A DNA stretch of 64,000 nucleotides, taken from contig NZ_CAKLBU010000010.1 of the NCBI RefSeq assembly GCF_920984735.1, positions 62,001-126,000 of the forward strand. The letters are read 5' to 3'. Shown here piece by piece: positions 44,101-54,228 of this stretch. This DNA comes from Pedobacter sp. Leaf250 (GTDB taxonomy: Bacteria > Bacteroidota > Bacteroidia > Sphingobacteriales > Sphingobacteriaceae). Below the pieces are notes generated by a model. It did not search any database. It saw nothing but the letters and a program-made list of their open reading frames with translations, and was not told where the DNA came from. Made by a program: the position numbers and the translations under genes. The first letter of the stretch is position 1. Each line of letters opens with the position of its first letter.

Positions 44101-45111
44101 CTACCACATTCTGATATAAGAAGGCACTTTATAAATATTGTTCAATAATAAACCCAAAACAATTTCATGACTGCCATTGCTTACCTGATTCAAATCTGAT
44201 GTTGTAAAATCATAAGAATAAGTCAGGTTGACCATTTTACCAATGTTAAAACCAGCCATTGCAGAAAAAGAATCATCTTTGCGGTAACTTCCACCAAGCC
44301 AAACCTTATCTTTAAAAGCTAACTTCATATTCAAATCTATAGAAGCAGGTGCTGGCTGAACATATTTTACCATTACCGAAGGTATAGCAGCAATATCATC
44401 ATCAACAAAAAATTTGTAACCTGCTGTAGCAAAAAAATGCGGAACCGCTTTGCCCTGATTGTAGGCATCATCTCCCGAAAAGCTAAGTTTCTGTGCCAAT
44501 ATTTGTTGTGCAGATATGCCCGCAAACATTCTGGCTCCATACAACCATAGACCAACACTCAAATCTGGTCGTAATTGATTGGTTAAAGCCCTGTTCAGCG
44601 ATGGTTCATAAGGATTTTCAAATGTCAATGCATTTATATCGAGCGAAATGCTTGATAAACCTGCTGCAACTCCCGCTGATAAATTAAAATTGTTGCTCAA
44701 CTGTAAATGATAAGCATAAGTTACATTAGCATCCAATCTTTTTATTGGTCCGGTTTTATCTAAAACTGCAGTAACACCCATACCATGATGCGGAGGTGAC
44801 GAAGTATAGTTCTGCATATAGTTTCTATCCATCGGATTGCCTGTTTGCTCCGCAAAAGAAGTTAAGGCATTACTCCATAATTGATTATCGCCAAGCGCCC
44901 AATGCGCTGAAACAAATGAGGTTTGCGGAGCATCATTAATTCCAGCCCATTGCTTTCTGTAACCTGCTTTGAAATCAATATAATTTTCTATTCCAGAAAG
45001 TGCCGGATTGAGCAAATATTGGTTAAAAATATATTGTGTGTATTGGGGCTTTTGTTGCGAAAAAGCTTTTGCAGAAATAAGTAAAGCAAATAGTAGGATG
45101 TACTTTTTCAA
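44101..45111 (-). CDS. PorP/SprF-like type IX secretion membrane protein
   Basis: 336 residues with a signal peptide (1-18, ending AFSQ), then PorP/SprF hallmarks: PQYTQYIFNQYLLNPALSG and YRKQWAGINDAPQTSF near the N-terminus and repeated barrel strands to the end. These proteins accompany type IX-secreted cargo and help anchor it at the surface. The start is TTG (45111), two bases after the stop of the upstream gene (TAAAATTG), so translation is probably coupled. Confidence 0.9.
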   Translation of the reverse strand: MKKYILLFALLISAKAFSQQKPQYTQYIFNQYLLNPALSGIENYIDFKAGYRKQWAGINDAPQTSFVSAHWALGDNQLWSNALTSFAEQTGNPMDRNYMQNYTSSPPHHGMGVTAVLDKTGPIKRLDANVTYAYHLQLSNNFNLSAGVAAGLSSISLDINALTFENPYEPSLNRALTNQLRPDLSVGLWLYGARMFAGISAQQILAQKLSFSGDDAYNQGKAVPHFFATAGYKFFVDDDIAAIPSVMVKYVQPAPASIDLNMKLAFKDKVWLGGSYRKDDSFSAMAGFNIGKMVNLTYSYDFTTSDLNQVSNGSHEIVLGLLLNNIYKVPSYIRMW

Positions 45112-45113
45112 TT

Positions 45114-48100
45114 TTATCTAATTATTGTGAGCGGTCCGGTTACATTTTTTCTTCCATTTCTTGGGTTTATAATGTAATAATAAACACCAACGGGAAGTTG
45201 TTCATTTTGATAAGTCCCATCAAAAGGGTTTTTATATCCAGCACTAAAAAATATTCGGCTGCCATTGCGATTGAAAATTTCAACTGTTGCATTTGGATAA
45301 CTTTCCAAATAGGTAATATTCCACACATCATTTACACCATCGCCGTTAGGTGTAAAACTACTTGGTGGATTAACGGCCTGCAAAACCCTAACAGATACTT
45401 TAGTTGTCGCTCTACATTGATCAGGATTTGTAGTAACTGTTAAAGTATATTCAGTATCCATTTCTGGCGACGCAATTGGATTCAGGATTTTATTATTATT
45501 TAAACCAGTAGCAGGCAACCATTCATACTTAAGTCCTTCGCCCGTTGCTTGGGCAGGAATTTGTATTTCCCCTCCTGCTAAGATATAAATAATTGAGCCC
45601 CCATCAACTGTTGGCGATTTATTTACAAAAATTGATTTCGTGATGGATGAATTGCATTTATTATCCGCTGTAAAGGTATACGTAATGTTATGTGCACCAA
45701 CACCAGCCAATTTCGGGTTAAATGTTCCATCTTCCATCATCCCCTTTCCATCGCTCGTGTAAATCCCTGAACCTGGAACACCTGAAGTTTCATGAAATTG
45801 ATTGATGATAACGTTTCCATCATTCTCACACACCGGCAAAATTTCATCGACAACTAATGTTGGCGATGCATTTAAAGTAATGGTTTTAACAACGAAATCG
45901 GAACATTGACCGCCAGAATAGGCCACCACTTTAATTTGATAATCTTTAGTTGCTGGTAAACCAAAAGTTTCATAAGTTAAATCTATCTGCTCAGGTATAG
46001 GATAAGTAAAAGTTTCGAAGATTTCTGGTTGGTTATCAAAATCTTTATAAACATCAATTTTGGTAACTTTACCAAAGTCAACAATAGACGTATTTTTAAT
46101 TGATAAAATGTTATTGCTGCAATAGGTATTGCTTGCCAGTGGTTCAAAATTAGCTTTAGGAACAGAACCGTTCACTGTAAATTTTTGTTTTATTACGTCA
46201 GTACATCCATTTACATTGGTAATTGTGAGTGCCACATCATAAGTATCAGCAACGGTATAAGTATGTGACCCATCTTTGGCATTCGATGTATTTTTGGCCA
46301 AATCAGCAGTTGATAAATACTTATCTCCAAAATCCCACATATAGGATAAGCCATCAGCCGTTCCATCTACATTTACCGCAGTATTTGTAAAGTTAGCAAC
46401 TGCATCTCTTAAACAAATATCCGGCATAGTAAAATCCGCTTTTGGCAATTCTGTAACATTAATTTCCCATTTCTTTACCTCGCTTGTGCAATCATTAGCC
46501 GAAGTTGTAGTTAATGAAATGGTGTATTTTCCAGTTGCAGTATATTTATGTTTTGGATTTTGATCAGTTGAAATAGCTGTTCCATCACCAAAATTCCATG
46601 TCCAGCTTTTAATGGTATTTGTGGAAACCTCATTACTTATGGTAGATAGATCCTGAATTGTAAATTCAGTATTTGTACAAGTTTCAGCAGGTGCCTTAAA
46701 AGCTGATATTGGTAATGGATAAATCTCAATTTCTTTCTCAACAGGTCCTGAATAACAACCTGTTCCAGACTTCACCGTTAACAAAACTTTATATTTGCCT
46801 TCCTTTAAAAATGTATGCTTTGGATTTTGTTCAGTTGAGGTTTTTCCATCCTTAAAATCCCAAAGCCAATTAGTAATTGAAAAATCTGGTGTTTTAGAAT
46901 CGCTTTTATCTGTAAATTGAACTTCGGTGTTAGCGCAACTAGTTAATTTAGCATCGAAGGCTGTTACAGGCAAATCATATATATTAAAAACATAATTTGT
47001 GGTCACATCTCCAGTGGTACAATTATTCGCATTTGCGGGTATATGCGCAACAACCTCCAAATGGTATTCACCAATTTGAGTGTAAGTTTTACTAACTGGG
47101 TAACGATATACATAAATGATTTGTCCGTTTACGGTTTTCTTTTCCGGAACTGGGTTCAATACAGTTTCGGGTGCTCCACCCTCTAAAGTCCAGGTAATTC
47201 GATCTGGTTCATAAGGTAAATTCACTTTAAAATCTACAGTTTGCCCAATACAACCATTCGGACTTTCTTCATTTCTGGTTTCATCAACAACAGTTAAGTA
47301 ATTGTTTGATGATAAGTTAGTTCCTGCAGAGTAAGAATATGATTCGGCATTACCAAAACCGTAAGCAATTGCATTAAACCCATCATCAGCTGTTAAGGTT
47401 AAACTGCTCGCAGTAACAGGAATTTGGGCGTAAGAATAGGTTGAATTACCTGTTAATGTATTCCAGGAGGTAGTTGGAACAACTCCATTAATTTTAAAGG
47501 TATTTATTTTATTTGTTCTAATGAGGATATTGAGATATTTATCTACTATCGCTTCCAAATTGGATGAAAAAACGGTAACTGTCTTTATACTAAATTCAAC
47601 TGGATTCAGTATTACCATCTCAGGATCGCCAATGATGGGGCCACCAGAAGCCGATGAACAATTTTGAGTAAGCGAATATTGAGCAACACTTATTAACTTA
47701 TCAGCAGATATGAAAGTAGATTGTGTTAATATTCCACTTTCGTGAAACTGTCCTTTATTTAAGGTAATAGAAACGCCATTTAAAGTGAAATTTGTATTGT
47801 CTTCCTGAGCAAGGATTCTCAAAATGTATCGTCGATCTTTAAATGGAACAATACCATAATTTCGTCCCCAGCTAACTGTTGGATATAATTGTTGATACAA
47901 TGGATCTTGAGAGCCGGTGCAACCACCAATCATAATTACTGATGCACCAGAAAAAGCAGCAAATCTTTTGCATGAAGATTTTGTTTTATCTGTTTCAACA
48001 TAAACACCTGTTAAATCACCAGTACCAGCCATATACTCATAAACATCACCTGCTTTTGCTAAAGTGACCGGCAGCGTACCACCACCTTTTTCATGAATAA

Positions 48101-48605
48101 TCACACTCGTGTTATCTTCTGCTGCAACAATAGCCAAATAATTCTTTCCTTCTACAGATTGTGTATAATTCATCGAATAATAGGTTTGGCCTAAGGTTTC
48201 GAATGGAAGTATTAATGAGGCTGCAGACCTTGCCCTGCCATATATATGCGTGTATGCGGAAACTTTAGGCAAACCATCAGTTACTTTAATACGTATTGCC
48301 CTATTTGTTAAATTTGTATTTGATTCTGAATCATTAATATATGCCGATATCCGAGGCACATCAAATTGTATAGCCTGATTTGCCGGTATGGCTTTTGTTA
48401 ATGACCATGTGCCACAACTTACTGTTACTTCAGTGTTAAATTTCGACGTTACAAAAACTGCAATGTTTGCTAAGCTATTTTGACTAGGTACATGAGTTGG
48501 AAATACGGCCCAAAAATCAGTGCCTTCATTGGAAACACTTTGAGCATGGATGCGCATTGAAACCAATAAAAATATTAGTAAAGCTAATAATCCAGCTCGC
48601 TTCAT
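45114..48605 (-). CDS. Giant type IX-secreted adhesin-like protein with PKD domains
   Basis: 1163 residues. A signal peptide (1-22) precedes an IgGFc-binding-like domain (about 115-420). At least three PKD domains follow (about 548-625, 632-715, 720-805; each with WDF.DG or WNFGDG), then more beta domains. The C-terminal 80 residues (from FTPNGDGVNDVWNI to NVTGPLTIIR) form the gliding-motility-type sorting domain. It should be exported by the type IX system and attached at the cell surface. The PorP/SprF-like gene follows by two bases, a typical cargo-anchor pair. Confidence 0.9.
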   Translation of the reverse strand: MKRAGLLALLIFLLVSMRIHAQSVSNEGTDFWAVFPTHVPSQNSLANIAVFVTSKFNTEVTVSCGTWSLTKAIPANQAIQFDVPRISAYINDSESNTNLTNRAIRIKVTDGLPKVSAYTHIYGRARSAASLILPFETLGQTYYSMNYTQSVEGKNYLAIVAAEDNTSVIIHEKGGGTLPVTLAKAGDVYEYMAGTGDLTGVYVETDKTKSSCKRFAAFSGASVIMIGGCTGSQDPLYQQLYPTVSWGRNYGIVPFKDRRYILRILAQEDNTNFTLNGVSITLNKGQFHESGILTQSTFISADKLISVAQYSLTQNCSSASGGPIIGDPEMVILNPVEFSIKTVTVFSSNLEAIVDKYLNILIRTNKINTFKINGVVPTTSWNTLTGNSTYSYAQIPVTASSLTLTADDGFNAIAYGFGNAESYSYSAGTNLSSNNYLTVVDETRNEESPNGCIGQTVDFKVNLPYEPDRITWTLEGGAPETVLNPVPEKKTVNGQIIYVYRYPVSKTYTQIGEYHLEVVAHIPANANNCTTGDVTTNYVFNIYDLPVTAFDAKLTSCANTEVQFTDKSDSKTPDFSITNWLWDFKDGKTSTEQNPKHTFLKEGKYKVLLTVKSGTGCYSGPVEKEIEIYPLPISAFKAPAETCTNTEFTIQDLSTISNEVSTNTIKSWTWNFGDGTAISTDQNPKHKYTATGKYTISLTTTSANDCTSEVKKWEINVTELPKADFTMPDICLRDAVANFTNTAVNVDGTADGLSYMWDFGDKYLSTADLAKNTSNAKDGSHTYTVADTYDVALTITNVNGCTDVIKQKFTVNGSVPKANFEPLASNTYCSNNILSIKNTSIVDFGKVTKIDVYKDFDNQPEIFETFTYPIPEQIDLTYETFGLPATKDYQIKVVAYSGGQCSDFVVKTITLNASPTLVVDEILPVCENDGNVIINQFHETSGVPGSGIYTSDGKGMMEDGTFNPKLAGVGAHNITYTFTADNKCNSSITKSIFVNKSPTVDGGSIIYILAGGEIQIPAQATGEGLKYEWLPATGLNNNKILNPIASPEMDTEYTLTVTTNPDQCRATTKVSVRVLQAVNPPSSFTPNGDGVNDVWNITYLESYPNATVEIFNRNGSRIFFSAGYKNPFDGTYQNEQLPVGVYYYIINPRNGRKNVTGPLTIIR

Positions 48606-48873
48606 CGATATTAGCTAATTAAGAAAAATAGTTCATTTGGTAATAGAATAGAGACGCAATATACTATTTAATGTATAGAAGAAAAATAGCGATTTTAAAA
48701 ATTAACACTTTTTAAGGATAAACAAATTCTCTTTCGTGTAATAAAACACTAAGGTTGATGTAAAAAAATATATTTTTCAAAAATGATGATAGTTATTGCG
48801 CCACAAATAGATGCGTAATCCCCTATACGCACAGTTTCCATCCCACAATTATTATTTAAATTACTGTAAAAAG

Positions 48874-49284
48874 ATGGAAAAGTTTATCAACTCCTACCAC
48901 TATTTAATTAAGAAAATATATCCTGCCCGTGTAAATGATGGTATAGATATGGAACTCTACAAGGAGGTTGAAAAAGCGCATTATAAACTGGAACATGCTT
49001 CGAAAAAGGATGAATCTTTATTTTTGAATTATAGAAATACATTCTTCTTTTTCAAAAAACATATTAATAATGCAATAAAAGATGGTTTTGGACTGATCAG
49101 AAATCAGCTCGATGATTCAGACAAGTCTCAATTGGAAGCAACGATCCAAAAGCTGGATGGCTCGTTGTATGATATTAATGAGCTTGAAGTAATTGTTTCT
49201 TACAGTAACTTAATTTTCTCTTCTTATAATTTAGACACACCCTTAAACGATGAAAATCTCAGGAAATCAAGTAAAAGCGCTTAA
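48874..49284 (+). CDS. Helical protein, function unknown
   Basis: 136 residues from ATG 48874 (MEKFINSYHYLIKKIYPAR), almost entirely alpha-helical, no signal peptide. The ATG at 48811 would add 21 unlikely residues. It converges on a small acidic protein gene with 11 bases between stop codons. Family not recognised. Confidence 0.6.
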   Translation: MEKFINSYHYLIKKIYPARVNDGIDMELYKEVEKAHYKLEHASKKDESLFLNYRNTFFFFKKHINNAIKDGFGLIRNQLDDSDKSQLEATIQKLDGSLYDINELEVIVSYSNLIFSSYNLDTPLNDENLRKSSKSA

Positions 49285-49295
49285 ATAATATAAAT

Positions 49296-49493
49296 TCAGT
49301 TGTCGGTTTCGCCTTTACTATCAAGCTTTTCAGAGTAGTTTTTGGCCTTGTCATCCGCAACGGTATCATTATGATCTTCTGGCTCAAGATTCTCATCTAA
49401 TCTATCGTTCCAATTATCAATGCCTTGTATAGGAATTTCCTGATTCACTTCAGATTTGAGCTTTTTCGATTTTGATTGTTCAGGACTTTCCAT
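49296..49493 (-). CDS. Small hydrophilic acidic protein, unknown
   Basis: 65 residues, no hydrophobic segment, many Asp, Glu and Lys (for example ENLEPEDHNDTVADDK). Probably disordered. It is supported only by its open frame and lack of overlap with better genes; it could be non-coding. Confidence 0.45.
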   Translation of the reverse strand: MESPEQSKSKKLKSEVNQEIPIQGIDNWNDRLDENLEPEDHNDTVADDKAKNYSEKLDSKGETDN

Positions 49494-49584
49494 TTCTTTT
49501 AATTTTAAAGGATAACATAAAACTAAACCGAAAGTTTCGAACAGGTATTTGATATTAATTAAATGTTAAAGATGTATTTCAAAA

Positions 49585-49725
49585 CTATTTATTTATTGGA
49601 TCATCTTTAGCCTTCTTGAATTCTTTTATACTGCTGCCCAAACCCCTCATTAATTCTGGCAGCTTTTTACCACCGAAAATCAATATCACTACTACACCTA
49701 TCAAAATAATTTCTATAACCGACAT
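49585..49725 (-). CDS. tatA: Sec-independent translocase protein TatA
   Basis: 46 residues, read directly: [17 protein letters not shown], then [13 protein letters not shown], then an amphipathic helix ([13 protein letters not shown]). The hydrophobic helix, the FGGKKLPE hinge and the amphipathic tail are the TatA/TatE layout, shorter than most TatA. It is below common ORF-length cutoffs. tatC is not in the window. Confidence 0.9.
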   Translation of the reverse strand: MSVIEIILIGVVVILIFGGKKLPELMRGLGSSIKEFKKAKDDPINK

Positions 49726-49789
49726 ATAATTAATATTTAATACAATATACGGTAAATTGACCTATAATGTTTAAGCTGATAAAATTTAA

Positions 49790-50644
49790 TTAAACTAGCA
49801 ATGCTTTTAAAGTTCTTGATTTTATTTTAGGCAAATCTCCGTGGCGAATATATTCTGCCAAACCGCGAAGTTGTTTTATTGATTTTATGGCTTCGTAACC
49901 CGCATAAGTAGTTCTGATTTTATTAAGTAATAAGGTATCCGTTTTAAACATGTCACTTTCTTTTAATAATCCTTTATTAAGAAAACTTTTAATTAATTCG
50001 GCCATTTTACCGTTGGCATATAAGTGAAGCGGGAGTTTAAAAACCTCATTATTTAACCTTTCGAAAACTTCATTTATCCAGGTTGCCTGCACATCATCGT
50101 TAACAGCAATTTTGCCCTCGTTCAATACAACAGCATTAAGGAATTCGCGGGCTCTTTGACGAGAAACAATTCCACCGTGAACGCCATCCCGTAAAGTATA
50201 ATCTAACCTATCGGCACAAAGGGATGGCATTGGTTGTTCTAAAATATCAAAATTGCCATAGAAGATTTGATTTACATTATAGCCATAGCTCAGCAATACA
50301 TCAGGGATTTCAGATTTATAAATTACTTCAGCAAAAACCTTCTCGTGATAATCTTCATCCAAATGTTCGAAAACATAATCGCCAACATGAGAAAACGCGG
50401 TATGCGAAACATCATGTAACAAACCGGCAATTTGTTCCAATTCCGATCCACCCAAAGATTTAATTAACATGGTTACGCCTATTGCATGTTCTAATCTGGA
50501 ATGGCAAATATCTGGATTCACTAAAAAAATAGCCCCACTTTGATGAATTCCAGCTAAGCGCTTTAATGCTTCTGTATTTAAAAGATCAGCAAATATTTGC
50601 GGAAATTCCATTTTTCCATATAAAAAATCGTTTAGCTGAACCAT
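49790..50644 (-). CDS. HD-domain phosphohydrolase
   Basis: 284 residues from ATG 50644. HD metal-binding residues are in CHSRLEHAIG, LLHDVSHTAFSH (the HD pair) and a later conserved Asp in LCADRLDYTLRDG. The family includes nucleotide phosphohydrolases of the dGTPase type; the substrate is unknown. The longer frame to 50761 would add a hydrophobic extension with no support. It stands alone. Confidence 0.85.
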   Translation of the reverse strand: MVQLNDFLYGKMEFPQIFADLLNTEALKRLAGIHQSGAIFLVNPDICHSRLEHAIGVTMLIKSLGGSELEQIAGLLHDVSHTAFSHVGDYVFEHLDEDYHEKVFAEVIYKSEIPDVLLSYGYNVNQIFYGNFDILEQPMPSLCADRLDYTLRDGVHGGIVSRQRAREFLNAVVLNEGKIAVNDDVQATWINEVFERLNNEVFKLPLHLYANGKMAELIKSFLNKGLLKESDMFKTDTLLLNKIRTTYAGYEAIKSIKQLRGLAEYIRHGDLPKIKSRTLKALLV

Positions 50645-50859
50645 AATATTACCTATTAAATGAATGACCAATATTACTAATATTTTTAGCTTTAAAGAAA
50701 TTTTAATTTCCACAAAAGCGCAATATTTACTAAATTTAATAGTGTAAAAACCAACTTTCAATTATTTTGAAAGCTATTATTACAATTACATGATTAACAT
50801 TTATTGTTGTAAGAAAACAAGCTTTATTATTAAACGTTATCATTGTAAAAAGACATGAT

Positions 50860-51513
50860 ATGGCAACTGCTCAGCAAATAAGGACCGCATATATTGATTT
50901 TGTTTTAATCAACAATGAAAAACCTAAAACAGTTTATAGTTTTGCTAAAAAGTTAAAAATTTCAGAAGCAGAATTTTATCAGTTTTATTCATCTTTTGAA
51001 AGCATTGAAAAAACGATTTGGTTCGAACTTACTTTCGATACCATTAGTAAAATAAAGGAGCAGGATGTATGGCATCAATATACATCTCGCGAAAAAATGC
51101 TATCCTTTTTTTATAGCTATCTTGAAAATCTTAAAAGCGAACGCAGTTTTGTTATCTATAGTCTGAAAAATTATCAAGGTAAATTTTCTACGCCCAATGT
51201 ATTAGCGGGTGTAAAACCAATTTTTGAAAATTTTGCTCAGGAAATTATTGATGAAGGTTTAGATAACGGTGAACTTGCCGAACGCAAATTTCTAAGTAAA
51301 CGATACAAAGATGCTTTATGGATTCAATTTGCATTTATTGTTAATTTTTGGATTAACGATGATAGTGATGGTTTCGAAAAAAGTGATGAAGCCATTGAAA
51401 AAGGAATTAATGTGACATTTGATCTTTTTCAGCACTCGCCAATCGATAATTTAATTGATTATGGAAAGTTTTTATCACGTAATGGAAAATTTAAAGAAAA
51501 GATGGGATTTTAG
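50860..51513 (+). CDS. TetR-family regulator
   Basis: 217 residues. An N-terminal helix-turn-helix (TVYSFAKKLKISEAEFYQFYSSFESIEK) is followed by an all-helical ligand domain of the Bacteroidota TetR type. It probably controls the ABC1 kinase gene just downstream (gap of 5 bases), though that is inferred from position only. Confidence 0.8.
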   Translation: MATAQQIRTAYIDFVLINNEKPKTVYSFAKKLKISEAEFYQFYSSFESIEKTIWFELTFDTISKIKEQDVWHQYTSREKMLSFFYSYLENLKSERSFVIYSLKNYQGKFSTPNVLAGVKPIFENFAQEIIDEGLDNGELAERKFLSKRYKDALWIQFAFIVNFWINDDSDGFEKSDEAIEKGINVTFDLFQHSPIDNLIDYGKFLSRNGKFKEKMGF

Positions 51514-51518
51514 AATTG

Positions 51519-52823
51519 ATGAAAGCACAAGAGAGTATTCCAACCACTAAAGTAGAGCGATCGGCAAAATTTGTAAAAACAGGTTTTCAAATCGGCGGCA
51601 ATTATATTAAACATTATTCGAAAAAACTGTTTAATCCAGATATGGATAGGGAACAGTTAAATGAAGATAATGCTACAGATATTTACAAATCGCTGAGTGA
51701 ACTTAAAGGTAGTGCGCTAAAAATAGCACAGATGTTAAGCATGGATAAGAACATCATGCCTAAATCATACGTAGATAAGTTTACACAATCACAATATAAT
51801 GCACCTCCCCTTTCAGGACCACTTATTGTAAAAACTTTTACAAAAAACTTTGGTAAAACACCTGATCAGATTTTTGATACATTCAATCTCAAATCCAGCA
51901 ATGCAGCATCTATTGGTCAGGTACACCAAGCAACATTAAATGGAAAAAAGCTAGCTGTTAAAATCCAATATCCTGGGGTTGGAGATAGTATTTCTTCTGA
52001 TCTTAAACTGGTTAAACCATTCGCGTTTCGTTTGCTAGGCATGTCAGAACGTGAGCTCAATATCTACATTAAAGAGGTTGAGGAACGTTTATTGGAAGAA
52101 ACCGATTATGAATTGGAAGTTAAAAGATCCATTCAATTTTCGGAAGATTGTCAAAATTTAGATCACGTAGTTTTTCCTAAATATTATCCTGAATTATCAG
52201 GAAAAAGAATTATTACAATGGATTGGCTGGATGGTTTACATTTAAAAGAATTTTTAAAAACCAATCCATCGCAGGAATTAAGGAATAAAATCGGTCAGGC
52301 GTTGTGGGATTTTTACAATTATCAGCAACATGAATTAAGGGCCGTACATGCAGATCCGCATCCGGGAAATTTTATGATTACCCCGAATGAAGATTTAGGC
52401 GTAATAGATTTTGGATGCATTAAAGAATTACCAAATGATTTTTACTATCCGTTTTTCTCGTTAATTTCTACTGATGTAATTAATGATAAACAAAAAACTA
52501 TTGATGCCTTTAGAAAGCTGGATATGATTCATAATGATGATACTGAAGAGCAGGTAGAATTCTATTATAAATCGTATCGGGAAATGATTAGTCTTTTTGC
52601 TAAACCTTATATTAATAAAATATTTGATTTCAGTAAGCCCGAATTCTTTGATCAGCTATATGTTTATGGCGAAAAAATTTCAAAGATGCCTGAATTTAAA
52701 CAAGCCAGAGGTGTGAAACATTTCATTTACGTTAACCGAACCAATTTTGGATTGTATCAAATATTACACGAGCTTAAGGCAACTGTAAATACTGATACTT
52801 ATGAGCCAACGCTTAATAGGTAA
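51519..52823 (+). CDS. ABC1/UbiB-family atypical kinase
   Basis: 434 residues. Kinase-like marks include NAASIGQVHQATLNGKKLAVKIQYPG (Ala-rich loop and Lys), DWLDGLHLKEF, HADPHPGNFMI and GVIDFGC (the DFG-like metal site). This family serves quinone biosynthesis or lipid homeostasis. Start ATG 51519 (MKAQESIPTT) is preferred over TTG 51516. It forms an operon with the TetR gene and converges on a single-domain response regulator with no gap. Confidence 0.9.
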   Translation: MKAQESIPTTKVERSAKFVKTGFQIGGNYIKHYSKKLFNPDMDREQLNEDNATDIYKSLSELKGSALKIAQMLSMDKNIMPKSYVDKFTQSQYNAPPLSGPLIVKTFTKNFGKTPDQIFDTFNLKSSNAASIGQVHQATLNGKKLAVKIQYPGVGDSISSDLKLVKPFAFRLLGMSERELNIYIKEVEERLLEETDYELEVKRSIQFSEDCQNLDHVVFPKYYPELSGKRIITMDWLDGLHLKEFLKTNPSQELRNKIGQALWDFYNYQQHELRAVHADPHPGNFMITPNEDLGVIDFGCIKELPNDFYYPFFSLISTDVINDKQKTIDAFRKLDMIHNDDTEEQVEFYYKSYREMISLFAKPYINKIFDFSKPEFFDQLYVYGEKISKMPEFKQARGVKHFIYVNRTNFGLYQILHELKATVNTDTYEPTLNR

Positions 52824-53180
52824 TTAAGCATTTTTCTTCACTACCTCAACCATGTGATCAATATCAAATGGTTTTTCAATATAATCATCGGCTTTACACT
52901 CTTCTGCTGTTTGAGGTAAAGTGCTCGATGTTGATGTTAATACAGCTGAAACATCTTCTGTTTCAGGATCGGATTTTAATGCTTTGATTATTTCTGATCC
53001 CTTTACTTTCCCCTTGATATGATCGTCTACGATAATCAGATCAGGATCAATTTCCTCTAAATTTTTGATGGGTTCAGTTGTTAATGATGATGTAACATCA
53101 AAACCTTCCTCATCTAAAACTTGATCCATTATATCGAGAATATCTTTATTATCCTGAACAAGTACAACCTTTTTCTTCAT
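52824..53180 (-). CDS. Single-domain response regulator
   Basis: 118 residues, a receiver domain only: Asp in LIIVDDHIKGK, Lys in YIEKPFDID. It has no output domain, so it probably passes phosphate between proteins or binds a target directly. No kinase neighbour is present. Its stop codon abuts that of the ABC1 kinase gene. Confidence 0.88.
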   Translation of the reverse strand: MKKKVVLVQDNKDILDIMDQVLDEEGFDVTSSLTTEPIKNLEEIDPDLIIVDDHIKGKVKGSEIIKALKSDPETEDVSAVLTSTSSTLPQTAEECKADDYIEKPFDIDHMVEVVKKNA

Positions 53181-53288
53181 AAACTAATTAGGAATATTAC
53201 GGTATAAATATAGCAAAAAGAATAGTCGCAAAATAGACTATTTTTTTTACATGTTTGTTATGCCGCTCGTGTAGAATCTTTGTTATTA

Positions 53289-53345
53289 AGCCCGATTGCA
53301 GTGGAAAGCCCGCAGCGTAGCGAGGACTTGCAACGAAAAGCGGGT
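53289..53345. repeat. Structured intergenic element, copy 2
   Basis: Lower stem CCCG/CGGG (53291-53294 and 53341-53344), internal loop with ATTGCAGTGGA on the left and TGCAACGAAAAG on the right, upper stem AAGCCC/GGACTT with one mismatch. The layout and loop words match copy 1 (38193-38277). The surrounding 424-base gap (53181-53604) holds no gene. Confidence 0.55.
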
Positions 53346-53604
53346 GTACAGACCGCCACATATTACAGAACACTCACTTTCAAATCATGTAAACAAAAAT
53401 ATTCAGAACCAAGGTTTAAAAAAATCTCAGGTTTCGTCTTGAATTAATGCCTGTTCGTCGAGAATTAAATGAGGCTGGTATATTATCGACCAACTGCTTG
53501 CAACGTTTTTGATTTTGCTGCGTCTTATCTACAAAACAAAAACAAAATTACTTAAACAATTCTATAACAATTAATTAACATTTAATTATTAAATAAAAAA
53601 CATT

Positions 53605-54207
53605 ATGAAAACCTCAATCAAAACCCTAATCGCATCCTCATTAACAGCAATCGTTTTATCAACAGCTGTATTTTCAACTAACATTTCGGCCAATACAATT
53701 GCGCCAGTGAAAGTTTCGAAAGTTGGCAATTTCAAAAGAATTTCTGTTAAAGGAAATGTAGAGGTTACTTTAATCCAAAGATCGGCAGCCGGTGTTGTTT
53801 ATACTGATGACAATACGGGTACAGCGAAAATTATGCAGGATGGCGACAACCTAAAAATCTCTTCATCTGATAAAGGCTTAGCAAAAGTAGTAGTTTACAT
53901 CAACGATATTTTCAGAATTGAAGCATCAGAAAATGCGATTGTAAAAACTGAAGGAAAAATTACGACTAAATTCTTACAGATCTTTTTGAAAGGTAGCGCA
54001 CATGCAGAAATTAATACAAGCTCAGAAGGTTTATATACCGTTATTAATGATAACGCGGATTTAAAATTAAGCGGATCGACAGATAACCATACTTTAGTGA
54101 TGGGCGATAAACAAAAGTTAACTATTGATAAATTTGCCGCATTAAAAACAAGTATCAGTTCGGTAGAAACAATTGCAATTGATAAAGAAATTGCTTCGAT
54201 AAAATAA
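53605..54207 (+). CDS. Secreted GIN-domain (DUF2807-like) protein
   Basis: 200 residues with a signal peptide (1-27, ending ISAN) and repeated beta strands of the GIN type: VEVTLIQRSAAGVVY, DNLKISSSDKGLAKVVVYIND, LFLKGSAHAEINTSSEG. Probably a periplasmic or outer-membrane beta-helix protein; role unknown. It ends with a strong terminator. Confidence 0.75.
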   Translation: MKTSIKTLIASSLTAIVLSTAVFSTNISANTIAPVKVSKVGNFKRISVKGNVEVTLIQRSAAGVVYTDDNTGTAKIMQDGDNLKISSSDKGLAKVVVYINDIFRIEASENAIVKTEGKITTKFLQIFLKGSAHAEINTSSEGLYTVINDNADLKLSGSTDNHTLVMGDKQKLTIDKFAALKTSISSVETIAIDKEIASIK

Positions 54208-54228
54208 TCACAAAACACACAAATGTAT

